64,000 bases of DNA from Actinokineospora fastidiosa (GCF_014648415.1 NZ_BMRB01000001.1:744001-808000); one strand, 5' to 3'. Shown: positions 7,686-16,207, numbered from the stretch's first letter. Notes: generated from the sequence alone by a model not told the origin. Numbers and translations: made by a program.

Positions 7686-8780
7686 ATGGACCTCAGCGCA
7701 TCCACAGCCACCCTGGCCGCCGCCGCGGCCGACATCGTCCGCCTCGTCCCGGCCCGCTACACCGACCCGCTCCTCAGCGGCCTCCTGCTGACAGCGGGCC
7801 GGGACGGCGTCGTCCTGGCCGCCAGCGACCGGGAACGCACGGCCCGGGTGTCCTGCGACGCCCTCGTGCACACCGACGGCACGGTGCTCGTGCCAGCGAA
7901 ACCCCTGGCCGAGACGCTGCGCGCGCTGGACGTCGACCGCGTCCGCCTGGTCGTCGAGGGCAGCCGCCTCGCCATCCGAGCCGACGGCGCCCGCTTCGCC
8001 CTCCCCCTCCTCGACGCCGCCCTCCACCCCGGCGTCCCCACCCCACCCCCACCCGGCGGCACGGTGTCGGGAGCGAAGCTGTCCACAGCACTGTCCACAG
8101 TGTCAGCGACGGCGTCCCGCGACGACACCCTCCCGGTCTTCGCGGGCGTCCGCCTCCGCGCCGAGGACGGCGCCCTCGTCCTGCGCGCCACCGACCGCTA
8201 CCGCATGGCCATCGCCACCGTCCCCGCGACCGACCTGTCCCCCGACATCGACGTCCTGGTCCCCGCGGGCCTGCTGTCCGAAGTAGCCAAACAAGCCAGC
8301 GGTGAGGTCTCCCTGGCCACCGACCCCAACCGCTTCACCCTCTCCTGGGGCAACACCACAGTCACCACAGCGGTACTGGACGGCGTCTTCCTGTCGGAGT
8401 CGAGCCTCGTCCTGAACACAGTGGACACCTGGGTCGAAACCGACGCCGACACCCTCCTGGCCGCAGCCCGCCGAGTCGCCCTCTACACGGATGCCCGAGG
8501 CGTACTCCAGATCGAGGTAGGCGACCACGAACTCCGCCTCCGCGGCACCGACCCCCAGGCAGGCGAGGCCGAGGAGTCGGTAAAGGCCACAGTGGAGGGA
8601 GGCCGAACCAGCCCCGCCGTCCAGTCCCGCTACCTGATCGACGCCCTACGCCCCTACACCGGCACCCGCATCCGCCTCTCCATCCAACCCGGCATGCGCG
8701 CCACAGTGATCACGTCGGTGGACGAGCAGGAGGTCCCCATCAAATACCTCATGATGCCGCTCCTTCCACCACGCCAATAA
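7686..8780 (+). CDS. DNA polymerase III beta-clamp-like protein (DnaN paralogue)
   Basis: A 364-residue protein with three successive DnaN-type domains. Recognisable stretches are LLTAGRDGVVLAASDRE and VSCDALVHTDG in domain 1, LPVFAGVRLRAEDGALVLRATDRYRMA in pieces through domain 2, and LRGTDPQAGEAEESV and the near-terminal KYLMMPL in domain 3, against YLLMPV(R)L in standard clamps. Family proteins form a ring around DNA that tethers polymerases. The normal dnaN lies between dnaA and recF; here the neighbours are an MFS gene and a repeat tract, so this is a second copy. Three DnaA boxes precede it. Two more CTGTCCACA motifs occur inside the gene near 8082-8100. It might be a stress, repair-polymerase or drug-resistant clamp; I cannot tell which. 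Confidence 0.85.
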   Translation: MDLSASTATLAAAAADIVRLVPARYTDPLLSGLLLTAGRDGVVLAASDRERTARVSCDALVHTDGTVLVPAKPLAETLRALDVDRVRLVVEGSRLAIRADGARFALPLLDAALHPGVPTPPPPGGTVSGAKLSTALSTVSATASRDDTLPVFAGVRLRAEDGALVLRATDRYRMAIATVPATDLSPDIDVLVPAGLLSEVAKQASGEVSLATDPNRFTLSWGNTTVTTAVLDGVFLSESSLVLNTVDTWVETDADTLLAAARRVALYTDARGVLQIEVGDHELRLRGTDPQAGEAEESVKATVEGGRTSPAVQSRYLIDALRPYTGTRIRLSIQPGMRATVITSVDEQEVPIKYLMMPLLPPRQ

Positions 8781-9579
8781 ACCCGCGCCGATCCCACCCA
8801 CCAGCACCAGCCCCTCACGCCCCTCACCTACCGGGCGGTCACCGTGGCGTGGTCGGCCCGCGCCCACACCACCCCCTCACGCCCCCACCTACCGGCCTGG
8901 CGAACTCCCCAGCCCACCCGCAACCCACCGAACTCCGGGCCATCGCCAGCCACCGCCTCTCCCCTCCCACCGATCGACCTCACCCCCGCTGCCTGCCCCA
9001 GCCCGCTACCGGTCCCACACCTACCCCAGGCCCCGCTCTCGTCCCACACCTCCGCCAGCTGCCCACATACACCACCGCCGGTCCACAACCCACCTGTCCG
9101 AACCCATCACCTGCCCACCAACGCCCCACCTATCCACACTCCGCAGCCAGCCCCGCCCACCCAACCCACCCACGCGTTCACGGCCGCCACCCGCCCACCG
9201 CCACCTACATCAAGCCCACCGGCTGACATCACCCCACCGAATTCGGCCCGTCAGCCCGTCAGCCCGTCAGCCCGTCAGCCCGTCAGCCCGTCAGCCCGTC
9301 AGCCCGTCAGCCCGTCAGCCCGTCAGCCCGTCAGCCCGTCAGCCCGTCAGCCCGTCAGCCCGTCAGCCCGTCAGCGAAGGGAGCCAATCACGACCCCTGC
9401 CCCACAACTTCATATCTGGCCGAATCGAGTTCCGAGCTTCTCGGCATCTCGGCTCACCACCCGAAAGCGGCAATCAGCCGCGTTCCCTCAGCCAGCCACC
9501 GGCCGAGAAGCGAACTGGGCTGCCGCCCGAGAACTCGGCACGCCCAGGCCTCAGGAAGCCACCGGGCCAGACTTGATCG
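8781..9579. other. Low-complexity C-rich gene-free stretch
   Basis: About 800 bases with strong C bias on the plus strand and no credible gene on either strand. Imperfect copies of an ACCTACCGG-containing segment occur near 8826 and 8886, and a perfect 8-bp tandem repeat lies at 9246-9373. The open frames across it read as proline/serine low complexity and shift with the 8-bp unit. Confidence 0.65.
9246..9373. repeat. Tandem repeat, 16 perfect copies of GCCCGTCA
   Basis: Sixteen uninterrupted copies of an 8-bp unit. Eight is not a multiple of three, so copy changes would break any reading frame, arguing that the tract is non-coding. Perfect identity implies recent expansion and probable length variation between strains. 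Confidence 0.97.
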
Positions 9580-10371
9580 TCAGGCTGACTCGCGCAAGTA
9601 CGCGAGTTGGGCGTGGACCGACCACTCGGCTGCCTCCCACAGGGACTGGTCGACGTCGGCGTAGACGACCTCGACTACCTGGCGGGCAGTGGCGTCCGGG
9701 CCTAGGTGCGTGAGGGCGGCGCGGATCTGGTCCAAGCGTTGTTCGCGGTGGGCCAGGTACATCGCGGCGGTCGTCGGGAGGTCGGGGAGGTCGGGGCCGT
9801 GGCCCGGGAGGACGACCGTCCCGGGCGGGCTGCCCGCGAGCAGGCGCAGGGAGTCCAGGTACTGGCCCAGGTGTCCGTCGGGTGGGGCGATGACCGTCGT
9901 GCCCCTGCCGAGCACCGTGTCACCGGTCAGGACGGCTGTCTGGTTCTCGTAAGCGATCGCCAGGCAGATGGAGTCCGCGGTGTGGCCGGGGGTGTGCCGA
10001 ACCTCCAGGTCCAGGCCTGCCAGCGTCAGGACCTCGCCGTCCCGGAGCGGGCCTTCGCCCGCGCACAGGGCGGGGTCGAAGGCGCGGATCGGGGCGTTGG
10101 CGGCTCGGGCCAGCCAGGGGGCGCCTTGGACGTGGTCGTCGTGGTGGTGGGTGATGAGGATCGCCGCCACCTGACCGGCGGCCTCCAGGACGCGGCGCAG
10201 GTGGGGTTCGTCCTCGTAGCCGGGGTCGACGACCACGCACTCCGCGGACCCGGGGGCGCGCAGGAGCCACGTGTTGGTGCCGTCGAGGGTCATCGTGCCG
10301 GGGTTGTCCTCGAGCAGCACCGAGGCGAACGCGGTCACGGGGCGGACCACGCCGTAGGCGGGATGGGTCAT
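9580..10371 (-). CDS. Metallo-beta-lactamase-fold hydrolase (Rv3677c-like)
   Basis: A 263-residue MBL-fold protein. Metal ligands are visible: THHHDDH (His75, His77, Asp79, His80), the later His in HTPGHTADS, Asp in LTGDTVLG and His in VLPGHGPD. Such LACTB2/glyoxalase II-like proteins hydrolyse thioesters or cut RNA. It corresponds to Rv3677c. ATG 10371 overlaps the stop of the preceding NUDIX gene (ATGA), so the two are co-translated. Confidence 0.9.
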   Translation of the reverse strand: MTHPAYGVVRPVTAFASVLLEDNPGTMTLDGTNTWLLRAPGSAECVVVDPGYEDEPHLRRVLEAAGQVAAILITHHHDDHVQGAPWLARAANAPIRAFDPALCAGEGPLRDGEVLTLAGLDLEVRHTPGHTADSICLAIAYENQTAVLTGDTVLGRGTTVIAPPDGHLGQYLDSLRLLAGSPPGTVVLPGHGPDLPDLPTTAAMYLAHREQRLDQIRAALTHLGPDATARQVVEVVYADVDQSLWEAAEWSVHAQLAYLRESA

Positions 10372-11183
10372 GCCGGGTCCTCGGGCAGGACGACGCGGGT
10401 CACGCCGCCGTCGCGGACGATCTTGGGGATGATCTTGCCCAGGGTGCGGTCCGCGGCCATGGCGCTGGCGACCGTCGGGTGCTCGGCCAGGTCGGACAGG
10501 GTGACCCAGGTGGGCGGCATCAGGGCGCACTCGCCGTTGCCCCAGTCGGCAAGGGTGTCGGCGGGGCGCTGCCAGTGGGCGTGGTCGGCCTCGGTGGTCT
10601 CCCCGTCGGCGCGCTGGCCCTCGGGGAGGGCGGCGAGGAAGAAGCGGGTGTCGTAGCGGCGCGGCTCCTCGGCCGGGGTGACCCAGTTCGCCCACGGCCG
10701 CAGCAGGTCGGCCCGCAACACGAGTCCCGCGTCGGCGAGGAACCCCGCGAACGACACCTCGCGGGCGACCAACGCCGCCCGCGCCTCGTGGTACGGCCTG
10801 GCATCGGCCACCACACTGCCCGCGTCCGTCCCGGCGAGGAGAACACCGGACTCCTCGAACGTCTCGCGCACCGCCGCGCACACCAACGCACGCGCGAGCG
10901 CGGGCGAGCACCCGAACCGGTGCGCCCACCAGTCCGGGTCGGGCCCGTGCCACGCCACCGACGCGTCCACGTCCCGCTGGTCGACGCCGCCGCCGGGGAA
11001 CACCGTCATGCCCCCGGCGAAGGCCATCCCGACCACCCGACGCTGCAGGAAGACCTCCAGCCCCTCGGCGGTGTCGCGCACCAACATCACGGTCGCCGCA
11101 TCCCGAGGCACAGCAGGCGGCTCGGGCGGCGTCGGCGGCACGAAACCCTCGGGCAGCACCATCTCCGCAGGTAGCTCACGCAC
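10368..11183 (-). CDS. NUDIX hydrolase, NUDT19-like
   Basis: A 271-residue protein with a split NUDIX box: VFPGGGVD at 61-68 and RETFEESGVLL at 106-116, with a roughly 38-residue insertion between them. That long insertion is typical of the NUDT19/RP2 group, some of which act on acyl-CoA. It is translationally coupled to the MBL-fold gene, suggesting a joint role in thioester or CoA metabolism (inference). GTG 11183 lies six bases after TAGGGT. Confidence 0.85.
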   Translation of the reverse strand: MRELPAEMVLPEGFVPPTPPEPPAVPRDAATVMLVRDTAEGLEVFLQRRVVGMAFAGGMTVFPGGGVDQRDVDASVAWHGPDPDWWAHRFGCSPALARALVCAAVRETFEESGVLLAGTDAGSVVADARPYHEARAALVAREVSFAGFLADAGLVLRADLLRPWANWVTPAEEPRRYDTRFFLAALPEGQRADGETTEADHAHWQRPADTLADWGNGECALMPPTWVTLSDLAEHPTVASAMAADRTLGKIIPKIVRDGGVTRVVLPEDPA

Positions 11184-11189
11184 ACCCCG

Positions 11190-11195
11190 ACCCTA
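11190..11195 (-). promoter_or_regulatory. -10 hexamer of the NUDIX-MBL operon (leaderless)
   Basis: TAGGGT on the minus strand, within TATAGGGT, ends six bases before GTG 11183. Confidence 0.6.
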
Positions 11196-11777
11196 TACGC
11201 GCCCGCCCACCACGAGGACCAGCAGGCGCAAGCCACCGACACCCACGCTGGCGCCAGCCCCTTGGCTGACGGCGAGGCAAGGGGTGGTGGCCCGGCGAGG
11301 GTGGTGAGGCGACAGTGGCCGTGAGGGCGGCGACCCAAACGACGGTGGTGGCCCGGCGAGGGCGGCCAGCGACAGCGGCGGGAAGGGAGCCAGCGGCGGC
11401 GGGCGGCGGTTCCGGGCGACGAGGGGGGTGTGGTGGCCCCGGGCAGCGACGGTGCCGCGCGGAACGGCGATCCCCGGGCGGTGGCGGCGGGTGGCGGCGA
11501 CAGCTGGGTGCCGGTGGCGGGCTGCGGCAGGCGCGGAGGTGGTGGCGGCGCCGGGCGAGGCAGACGGCTGGAAGCGGTGGCCGTGGCGGGCCGGGATCAC
11601 TCGGCACAGGTGGTTGCGAGGGTGAGGGCGCGGCGATGGGGCGGACCGGCGAAGGTGGTCCGACGAAGGGTACGGGTGGTCCGGCGAGGACGTCGTCGTG
11701 CGGGCGGTGGCGGCGAGGGTGTGGGGGCGGAGGGTGGCGGCGGGGCGTTGGGGTTGGTGGGGTTATTTAATGGCCGC
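11196..11777. other. G-rich low-complexity gene-free stretch
   Basis: About 580 bases with strong G bias on the plus strand. Diverged short repeats recur: GGTGGTGGCCCGGCGAGGG occurs twice (near 11283 and 11350), and GTGGTCCG(G/A)CGA variants appear near 11660 and 11680. Many GG/GGG runs could form G-quadruplexes on the plus strand. Open frames on both strands are compositionally biased and resemble no family. An AT-rich TTATTTAAT patch at its right end is probably the -10 region of the next gene. Confidence 0.6.
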
Positions 11778-12638
11778 ATGGTGCGGGTTGGGTTGGTTGG
11801 GGCGGGGCCGTGGGCGCGGCGGGTTCATGGGCCGGGGTTGGTTGCGCACCCCCGTGTTGAGTTCGTGGGGGTGTGGGCTCGGCGGCCGGAGGGGGCGGTG
11901 GGGTTGGGGAGGGTGTTCGGGGACTTCGGCGAGTTGCTGTCCGAAGTGGATGCTGTGGCGTTCGCGGTGCCGCCGGGGGTGCAGGGTGGGCTTGCCGAGC
12001 GGGCGGTGCGGCGGGGGAAGCATGTGTTCTTGGAGAAGCCGGTCGCCAGCGATGTTCCAGGGGCTGAGCGGTTGGCGGGGGTGGTGGGGGATTCGGGGGT
12101 TGTGTCGCTCGTGAATCTGGTGCGGCGGTTCGCCCCGGAGACCATCGAGTGGCTTGGTGATCTGCACCGGCTCGGCGGGTGGGCCGGTGGGAATGCGCGG
12201 TGGCTGTCCGGCGCGCTGTTGGGTGGTGACTACTCCGGCTCCGCCTGGCGGCAGGAGGGCGGGGCGTTGGCGGACGTCGGGCCGCACGTGTTCGACCTGC
12301 TCGACGCCGCGCTCGGGACGGTCGTGGAGGTTCGGGGGGCGCACTTCGTCGAGCCTGATCTGTGGAACGTCGTGCTCGGTCACGACACTGGGGCGACCAG
12401 TACGGCCACGTTGTCGATGCGGTTGCCCATGCGGCCCACCATCACCGAGGTGTCGGTGTACGGCGAGCACGGGTACCGCGAGGTGGTCGGACGGGCCACC
12501 GACCCGTCCGACTCCTTCGCGATCGCGATGGACCGGTTCGTCGAGCTCATCGAGCGGAACCAGCCCGGGCACGACCTCGACGTGCGCCGGGGACTGCACC
12601 TCGCCCGGATCGTCGACGCCGTGTGGAAGGCCGGCTAG
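11778..12638 (+). CDS. Gfo/Idh/MocA-family oxidoreductase
   Basis: A 286-residue NAD(P)-dependent oxidoreductase. The N-terminal Rossmann motif is VGLVGAGPWARR, the conserved EKP appears in VFLEKPVAS, and the C-terminal half contains GGALADVGPHVFDLL, the D-x-G-x-H segment that holds the substrate-site His. These proteins oxidise or reduce sugar-like alcohols; the substrate is unknown. ATG 11778 is followed directly by a possible GTG start at 11781. The stop shares CTAG with the convergent gene at 12635. Confidence 0.88.
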   Translation: MVRVGLVGAGPWARRVHGPGLVAHPRVEFVGVWARRPEGAVGLGRVFGDFGELLSEVDAVAFAVPPGVQGGLAERAVRRGKHVFLEKPVASDVPGAERLAGVVGDSGVVSLVNLVRRFAPETIEWLGDLHRLGGWAGGNARWLSGALLGGDYSGSAWRQEGGALADVGPHVFDLLDAALGTVVEVRGAHFVEPDLWNVVLGHDTGATSTATLSMRLPMRPTITEVSVYGEHGYREVVGRATDPSDSFAIAMDRFVELIERNQPGHDLDVRRGLHLARIVDAVWKAG

Positions 12639-13603
12639 GAGCGCTGGTCCGGCGGCTGCAGCGGCACGCCGTTGACCATCGTGTTGGCCTCGTGCCAGTC
12701 GAACGGGTGGTTGCCGCCGGACAGGTCGCCCTGCCAGCCCGGCTGGGGCGCGGCGCCGTCGGCCTGCTCGCGGCGGGCGAGTTCCTCCTGCAGTTGGCGC
12801 AGCAGGTCCAGCTCGTTGTCGTTGAGCGAGTCCGACGGGCCGGTCTGCGGCGCCTCCTCCATCCAGGACGGGCCCGAGACGGGCTCCGGGTCGGGCTGGG
12901 GCGGCGCGGCCGGGGCGGCGGCGGGCTGCGCGGGCGCGGGCGAGCCGGTCGCGGGCGGCAGGGACGCGCGCTCGGCCATCACCTCGGTCGCGTACCGGAC
13001 GGCGGCGTGGTGGTAGTCGCTGTGGTCGGCGCCCTCGCGGAGCACCTCGACCGACGCGGTCAGGCCCGCGCGGCGCAGCGCGTGCTGCACGCGGTACGCG
13101 GTGGCGGGCGCGAACCCGCCGGGACCGACGCCGATCAGCACGACCCGGTGCGGCACCGGGCCGGACACCGCGCCCGCGGGCGTGGTGCGCCAGACGGCCC
13201 ACACCGCGCGGATGTCGGGCAGGACGTCGAGCACGCGCGCCGCGGCCTCGGCGACGCCGTCCTCGGGGGACACGCCGTCGACCCGGCCCGCGACGAAGCG
13301 GTGCCGCAGGGCGGCCGCGGTCTCCGAGACCGGGACGCGCGCGGCCACGGTGGGGTCGCAGTGGGCGGCGACCATCAGGTCGTGCAGTTCGGCCTGCTCG
13401 TCCTGGGTGAGCGCGATCGGGCCCGCCACCAGGCAGCCGACGACGAACTCCAGCGCGCGGTCGACCTCGGTGGCCGCGACCAGCTCGCGGGCCTCGGCCA
13501 GCGCGTCGTCGTCGAGTCTGCCCGCGAGCACCAGCAGCAGGTCGTGCACCCGGATCGGCAGCGCGGTCTGGGCCGACCCCTTCCCCGCGGTGACCTGTGT
13601 CAC
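12635..13603 (-). CDS. Unknown protein, paralogue of the gene at 13660
   Basis: A 322-residue protein of unknown function. Residues about 17-75 (RVHDLLLVLAGRLDDDALAE onward) align with the N-terminus of the upstream gene product (HELLLRFAGRIDDRELWRL). A middle region contains VVLIGVGPGG, a proline/alanine-rich linker follows, then a C-terminal segment with a charged helix NDNELDLLRQLQEELARRE. No signal peptide or membrane helix is evident. GTG 13603 has GGGAGG about ten bases upstream. A CRP-like GTGA-N6-TCAC overlaps the start codon. Confidence 0.7.
   Translation of the reverse strand: MTQVTAGKGSAQTALPIRVHDLLLVLAGRLDDDALAEARELVAATEVDRALEFVVGCLVAGPIALTQDEQAELHDLMVAAHCDPTVAARVPVSETAAALRHRFVAGRVDGVSPEDGVAEAAARVLDVLPDIRAVWAVWRTTPAGAVSGPVPHRVVLIGVGPGGFAPATAYRVQHALRRAGLTASVEVLREGADHSDYHHAAVRYATEVMAERASLPPATGSPAPAQPAAAPAAPPQPDPEPVSGPSWMEEAPQTGPSDSLNDNELDLLRQLQEELARREQADGAAPQPGWQGDLSGGNHPFDWHEANTMVNGVPLQPPDQRS
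13590..13603. promoter_or_regulatory. CRP-like site over the start codon
   Basis: GTGACCTGTGTCAC has the CRP core GTGA-N6-TCAC but lacks the outer T and A. It covers codons 1-5 of the gene at 12635. As part of coding sequence it may be fortuitous; if used it would block expression. Confidence 0.3.
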
Positions 13604-13659
13604 GGTCGTCCTCCCCTTGCGTCGGGACCAGTTCGGCGGCTGGTCGTGACTTGGCGGGT

Positions 13660-14247
13660 CTAGTGGTGGGCCAGGGCGATCAGCGGCTCGGACGCGGCCA
13701 GCGCCTCGCGGTGGTACTGCGGCACCTCGTGGCCGCGGACCAGCACCTCGACCGCGGGCTCGTCGCTGCCCAGGGCGCGCAGCACCCGCTGCAGCTCCCC
13801 GACCAGCCGCACGGGCCCCTCCGTCACGGTGACCAGCACGACGCGGGTGTCGCCGGAGCGGCCGCGGCGCCAGCTGGAGCGAGCCTCGACCACCTCGGGG
13901 CGGCCGCGCAGCAGCGCGCCCAGCACGACGGCGAGCGAGTCGCCCCGGCTGACCCATTCGGGTGATTCCGCGGTGAACGTGTAGCCGAGTTCGGGCACGT
14001 CGTCGACCCACGGCACGGCGTTGAGCCGCTCCGGGTCGGCCCCGGCGGGCACCAGGACGGCGCCGAGCGCGCGCGACTCCTCGGGGGTGATGCCGACCCG
14101 CTCGCGCAGCAGCATCAGCGGCAGCGCGCGGGCGACGGCGTCGACGGCGCCCGCGGCGACCCAGTCGCGCAGGCGCCACAGCTCGCGGTCGTCGATGCGG
14201 CCCGCGAAGCGCAGCAGCAGCTCGTGGCAGTCCTCCGCGGTGCTCAT
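13660..14247 (-). CDS. Unknown protein, paralogue of the gene at 12635
   Basis: A 195-residue soluble protein sharing the N-terminal domain of about 65 residues with its downstream neighbour (AGRIDDRELWRL, then GITPEESRAL against ALTQDEQAEL). Its second half contains RVVLVTVTEGPVRLVGELQRVLRALG, resembling RVVLIGVGPGG...RVQHALRRAG in the neighbour, so the two are related over most of this protein. It overlaps the RidA gene by ATGA and is probably expressed with it. No known enzyme motif. Confidence 0.75.
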   Translation of the reverse strand: MSTAEDCHELLLRFAGRIDDRELWRLRDWVAAGAVDAVARALPLMLLRERVGITPEESRALGAVLVPAGADPERLNAVPWVDDVPELGYTFTAESPEWVSRGDSLAVVLGALLRGRPEVVEARSSWRRGRSGDTRVVLVTVTEGPVRLVGELQRVLRALGSDEPAVEVLVRGHEVPQYHREALAASEPLIALAHH

Positions 14248-14699
14248 GCGACCTCGACGATCAGCTCGACCTCGACCGGCACGCCCAGCGGGAGCTCGGC
14301 GACCCCGACGGCCGAGCGGGCGTGCTTGCCGTTCTCGCCGAAGATCTCGGCGAGCACGTCCGACGCGCCGTTGATCACCCCGGGCTGCCCGGTGAACCCC
14401 GGCGCGGACGCGACGAACCCGACGACCTTGACCACCCGCACCACGGACTCCAGTCCGACCAGCGCGTCGATGGCGGCCAGGGCGTTGAGCGCGCAGATCC
14501 GCGCGAGCCCGGCGGCGTCCTCCGGCGTGACGTCGGCGCCGACCTTGCCGGTGGCGACGACCTTGCCGTCGACGACCGGGACCTGGCCCGCGGTGTAGAC
14601 GAGGGAGCCGGTGCGCGCGGCGGGCACGTAGGAGCCCGCGGGCGCGGCGACCGACGGTAAGGAGATGCCCAGCTCGGCGAGGCGCTCGCGGATGGCCAC
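14244..14699 (-). CDS. RidA/YjgF-family protein (Rv3678c-like)
   Basis: 151 residues of the RidA fold: LVYTAGQVPVVDGKVVATGKVG, AGLARICALNALAAI and VGVAELPLGVPVEVELIVEVA are the usual conserved blocks. Family members hydrolyse reactive enamine/imine intermediates to protect PLP enzymes. This one belongs to the longer group found beside the Get3-like ATPases in actinobacteria; the Arg that contacts the substrate in RidA enzymes is not obvious in the terminal block, so activity is uncertain. The GTG start at 14699 is one base after the DUF4177 stop. Confidence 0.9.
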   Translation of the reverse strand: MAIRERLAELGISLPSVAAPAGSYVPAARTGSLVYTAGQVPVVDGKVVATGKVGADVTPEDAAGLARICALNALAAIDALVGLESVVRVVKVVGFVASAPGFTGQPGVINGASDVLAEIFGENGKHARSAVGVAELPLGVPVEVELIVEVA

Positions 14700-14700
14700 G

Positions 14701-14859
14701 TCAGACCGCCTTCGGCCGCTTGAGGTAGGCGACGTGCTGCTCGCCGGTCGGGTTCGGCAGGACCGTGACCAGCTCCCAGCCGTCCTCGCCCCACTGGTCG
14801 AGGATCTGCTTGGTCGCGTGGATCAGCAGCGGGATGGTCGCGTACTCCCATCGAGTCAT
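14701..14859 (-). CDS. DUF4177-family small protein
   Basis: A 52-residue protein starting MTRWEYATIPLL, with QWGEDGWELVTVLP in the middle and AYLKRPKAV at the end. The WEY...W(G)xxGWELV pattern is the DUF4177 signature. It matches the small gene found between Rv3678c and Rv3679 in mycobacteria. It heads the DUF4177-ridA-13660 operon. Function unknown. Confidence 0.85.
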   Translation of the reverse strand: MTRWEYATIPLLIHATKQILDQWGEDGWELVTVLPNPTGEQHVAYLKRPKAV

Positions 14860-14896
14860 GCCCGCAGCCTAGGGCAGGCCGGATCACCCGCGGAGC

Positions 14897-14902
14897 TACG
14901 GT
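14897..14902 (+). promoter_or_regulatory. -10 hexamer of the small membrane gene (leaderless)
   Basis: TACGGT ends six bases before ATG 14909. Confidence 0.55.
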
Positions 14903-14908
14903 GGTCGA

Positions 14909-15157
14909 ATGGAGGGCTGGCGGATCTTCGCGACCGTGCTGCTGGGGGCGGGCGGGCTGCTGCTCGTGCTGGTCACGATGGCGAAGGTCCGCGACCGCGC
15001 GCGCCGGTCGGGGCCGGTGGCGATGGCGGGTGCGATCGCCGTCACGATCCTGCTCCTGCTGTGCCTGCTGACCGCGACCGTGCTCGCGCCCGTGGTGGCC
15101 TGGGGCGCCGTCGTCGTCGTGTGCACCGCCGCGGCCGCGCTCACGCTCGTAGGGTGA
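14909..15157 (+). CDS. Small membrane protein, two or three TM
   Basis: An 82-residue hydrophobic protein with helices at about 5-23, 38-60 and 62-81, separated by a short basic loop KVRDRARRSG. No family is recognised. It precedes the Get3-like pair by 45 bases but has its own -10 hexamer at leaderless distance, as does the gene after it. Confidence 0.7.
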   Translation: MEGWRIFATVLLGAGGLLLVLVTMAKVRDRARRSGPVAMAGAIAVTILLLLCLLTATVLAPVVAWGAVVVVCTAAAALTLVG

Positions 15158-15190
15158 AGCATCACAGGGCGGGACCGACAACCCGGCATT

Positions 15191-15196
15191 TACCCT
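15191..15196 (+). promoter_or_regulatory. -10 hexamer of the Get3-like pair (leaderless)
   Basis: TACCCT ends six bases before GTG 15203. Confidence 0.6.
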
Positions 15197-15202
15197 GAAC
15201 AG

Positions 15203-16207
15203 GTGACCTCTCCCGTCGTCGGCTGGACCGCCGAGATCGCCCGTGCGCGGCTGCACGTGGTCTCCGGCAAGGGCGGGACCGGCAAGACCACCGTGGCCGC
15301 CGCCCTCGCCCTGGCCCTGGCGCACGGCGGGCGGAAGGTGCTGCTGGTCGAGGTCGAGGGCCGCCAGGGCATCGCCCAGGTGTTCGACACCCAGCCGCTG
15401 CCGTACTCCGAGGAGAAGGTGGCCATCGCCCCTGGCGGGGGCGAGGTTCGCGCGCTGCACATCGACGTCGAGGCGGCGCTGCTGGAGTACCTGTCGATGT
15501 TCTACAACCTCGGCTTCGCGGGCCGCACGCTGCGCCGCATGGGGGCGATCGAGTTCGCCACCACGCTGGCGCCCGGCCTGCGCGACGTGCTGCTCACCGG
15601 GAAGATCAAGGAGTGCGCGCGGCGCACCGACACCCGGGGCAGGCACGTCTACGACGCGATCGTGGTCGACGCCCCGCCGACCGGGCGGATCGTGAAGTTC
15701 CTCGACGTCACCCGGGCCATGGCCGACCTGGCCAAGGTGGGCCCCATCCGCGGCCAGAGCGAGGGCGTCGTGCGGCTGCTGCACTCCGGGGACACCGCCG
15801 TCCACCTGGTCACGCTGCTCGAGGAGATGCCGGTGCGGGAGACCGTCGACGCGGTCGGCGAGCTCGACGGCGCCGACCTGCGCCCGGGCGCGATCGTGCT
15901 GAACCGGGTCCGCCCGCCGCGGCTGCCCGCCCGCTCGGTCACCCCGGCCGCCGACGGCCGGGTCGACGCGAGCCGGGTGCGCGACGGGCTGGCCGCCGCG
16001 GGCCTGGCGCTGGCCGACGACGTGCTGGACGGCCTGGTCGAGGAGACCGTGGAGCACGCCGTGCGGGTGCAGGCCGAGCAGCGGGCGCGCGCGCAGCTTG
16101 CCGAGGTGGACCTGCCCGCCGTCGAGCTGCCCGACCTGGTCGACGGCGTGGACACCGCCGCGCTCTACGAGCTGGCCGAGGCCCTGATCGATCAGGGGGT
16201 CCGATGA
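15203..16207 (+). CDS. Get3/ArsA-like ATPase, first subunit (Rv3679-like)
   Basis: A 334-residue SIMIBI-class ATPase. The deviant Walker A is GKGGTGKTT (residues 22-30), including the signature Lys23 that reaches across the dimer. [16 protein letters not shown] is the Walker B/switch region. It lacks the metal-binding Cys of arsenite pumps. Its M. tuberculosis counterpart pairs with Rv3680 in a membrane-envelope role tied to glycerol tolerance. It overlaps the next gene by ATGA, so the two are made together, probably as a heterodimer. Confidence 0.92.
   Translation: MTSPVVGWTAEIARARLHVVSGKGGTGKTTVAAALALALAHGGRKVLLVEVEGRQGIAQVFDTQPLPYSEEKVAIAPGGGEVRALHIDVEAALLEYLSMFYNLGFAGRTLRRMGAIEFATTLAPGLRDVLLTGKIKECARRTDTRGRHVYDAIVVDAPPTGRIVKFLDVTRAMADLAKVGPIRGQSEGVVRLLHSGDTAVHLVTLLEEMPVRETVDAVGELDGADLRPGAIVLNRVRPPRLPARSVTPAADGRVDASRVRDGLAAAGLALADDVLDGLVEETVEHAVRVQAEQRARAQLAEVDLPAVELPDLVDGVDTAALYELAEALIDQGVR

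Noticed and set aside
8844..9713. A 289-codon open frame across the octamer repeat
   Set aside because: It is Pro/Ser/Thr low complexity, its repeat comes only from the 8-bp unit cycling through three frames, and it runs antisense into the MBL-fold gene.
11430..11777. Upstream extension of the Gfo/Idh gene and minus-strand frames in the G-rich tract
   Set aside because: Biased Gly/Arg or Pro/Ser composition and no family resemblance; the Rossmann motif begins right after ATG 11778.
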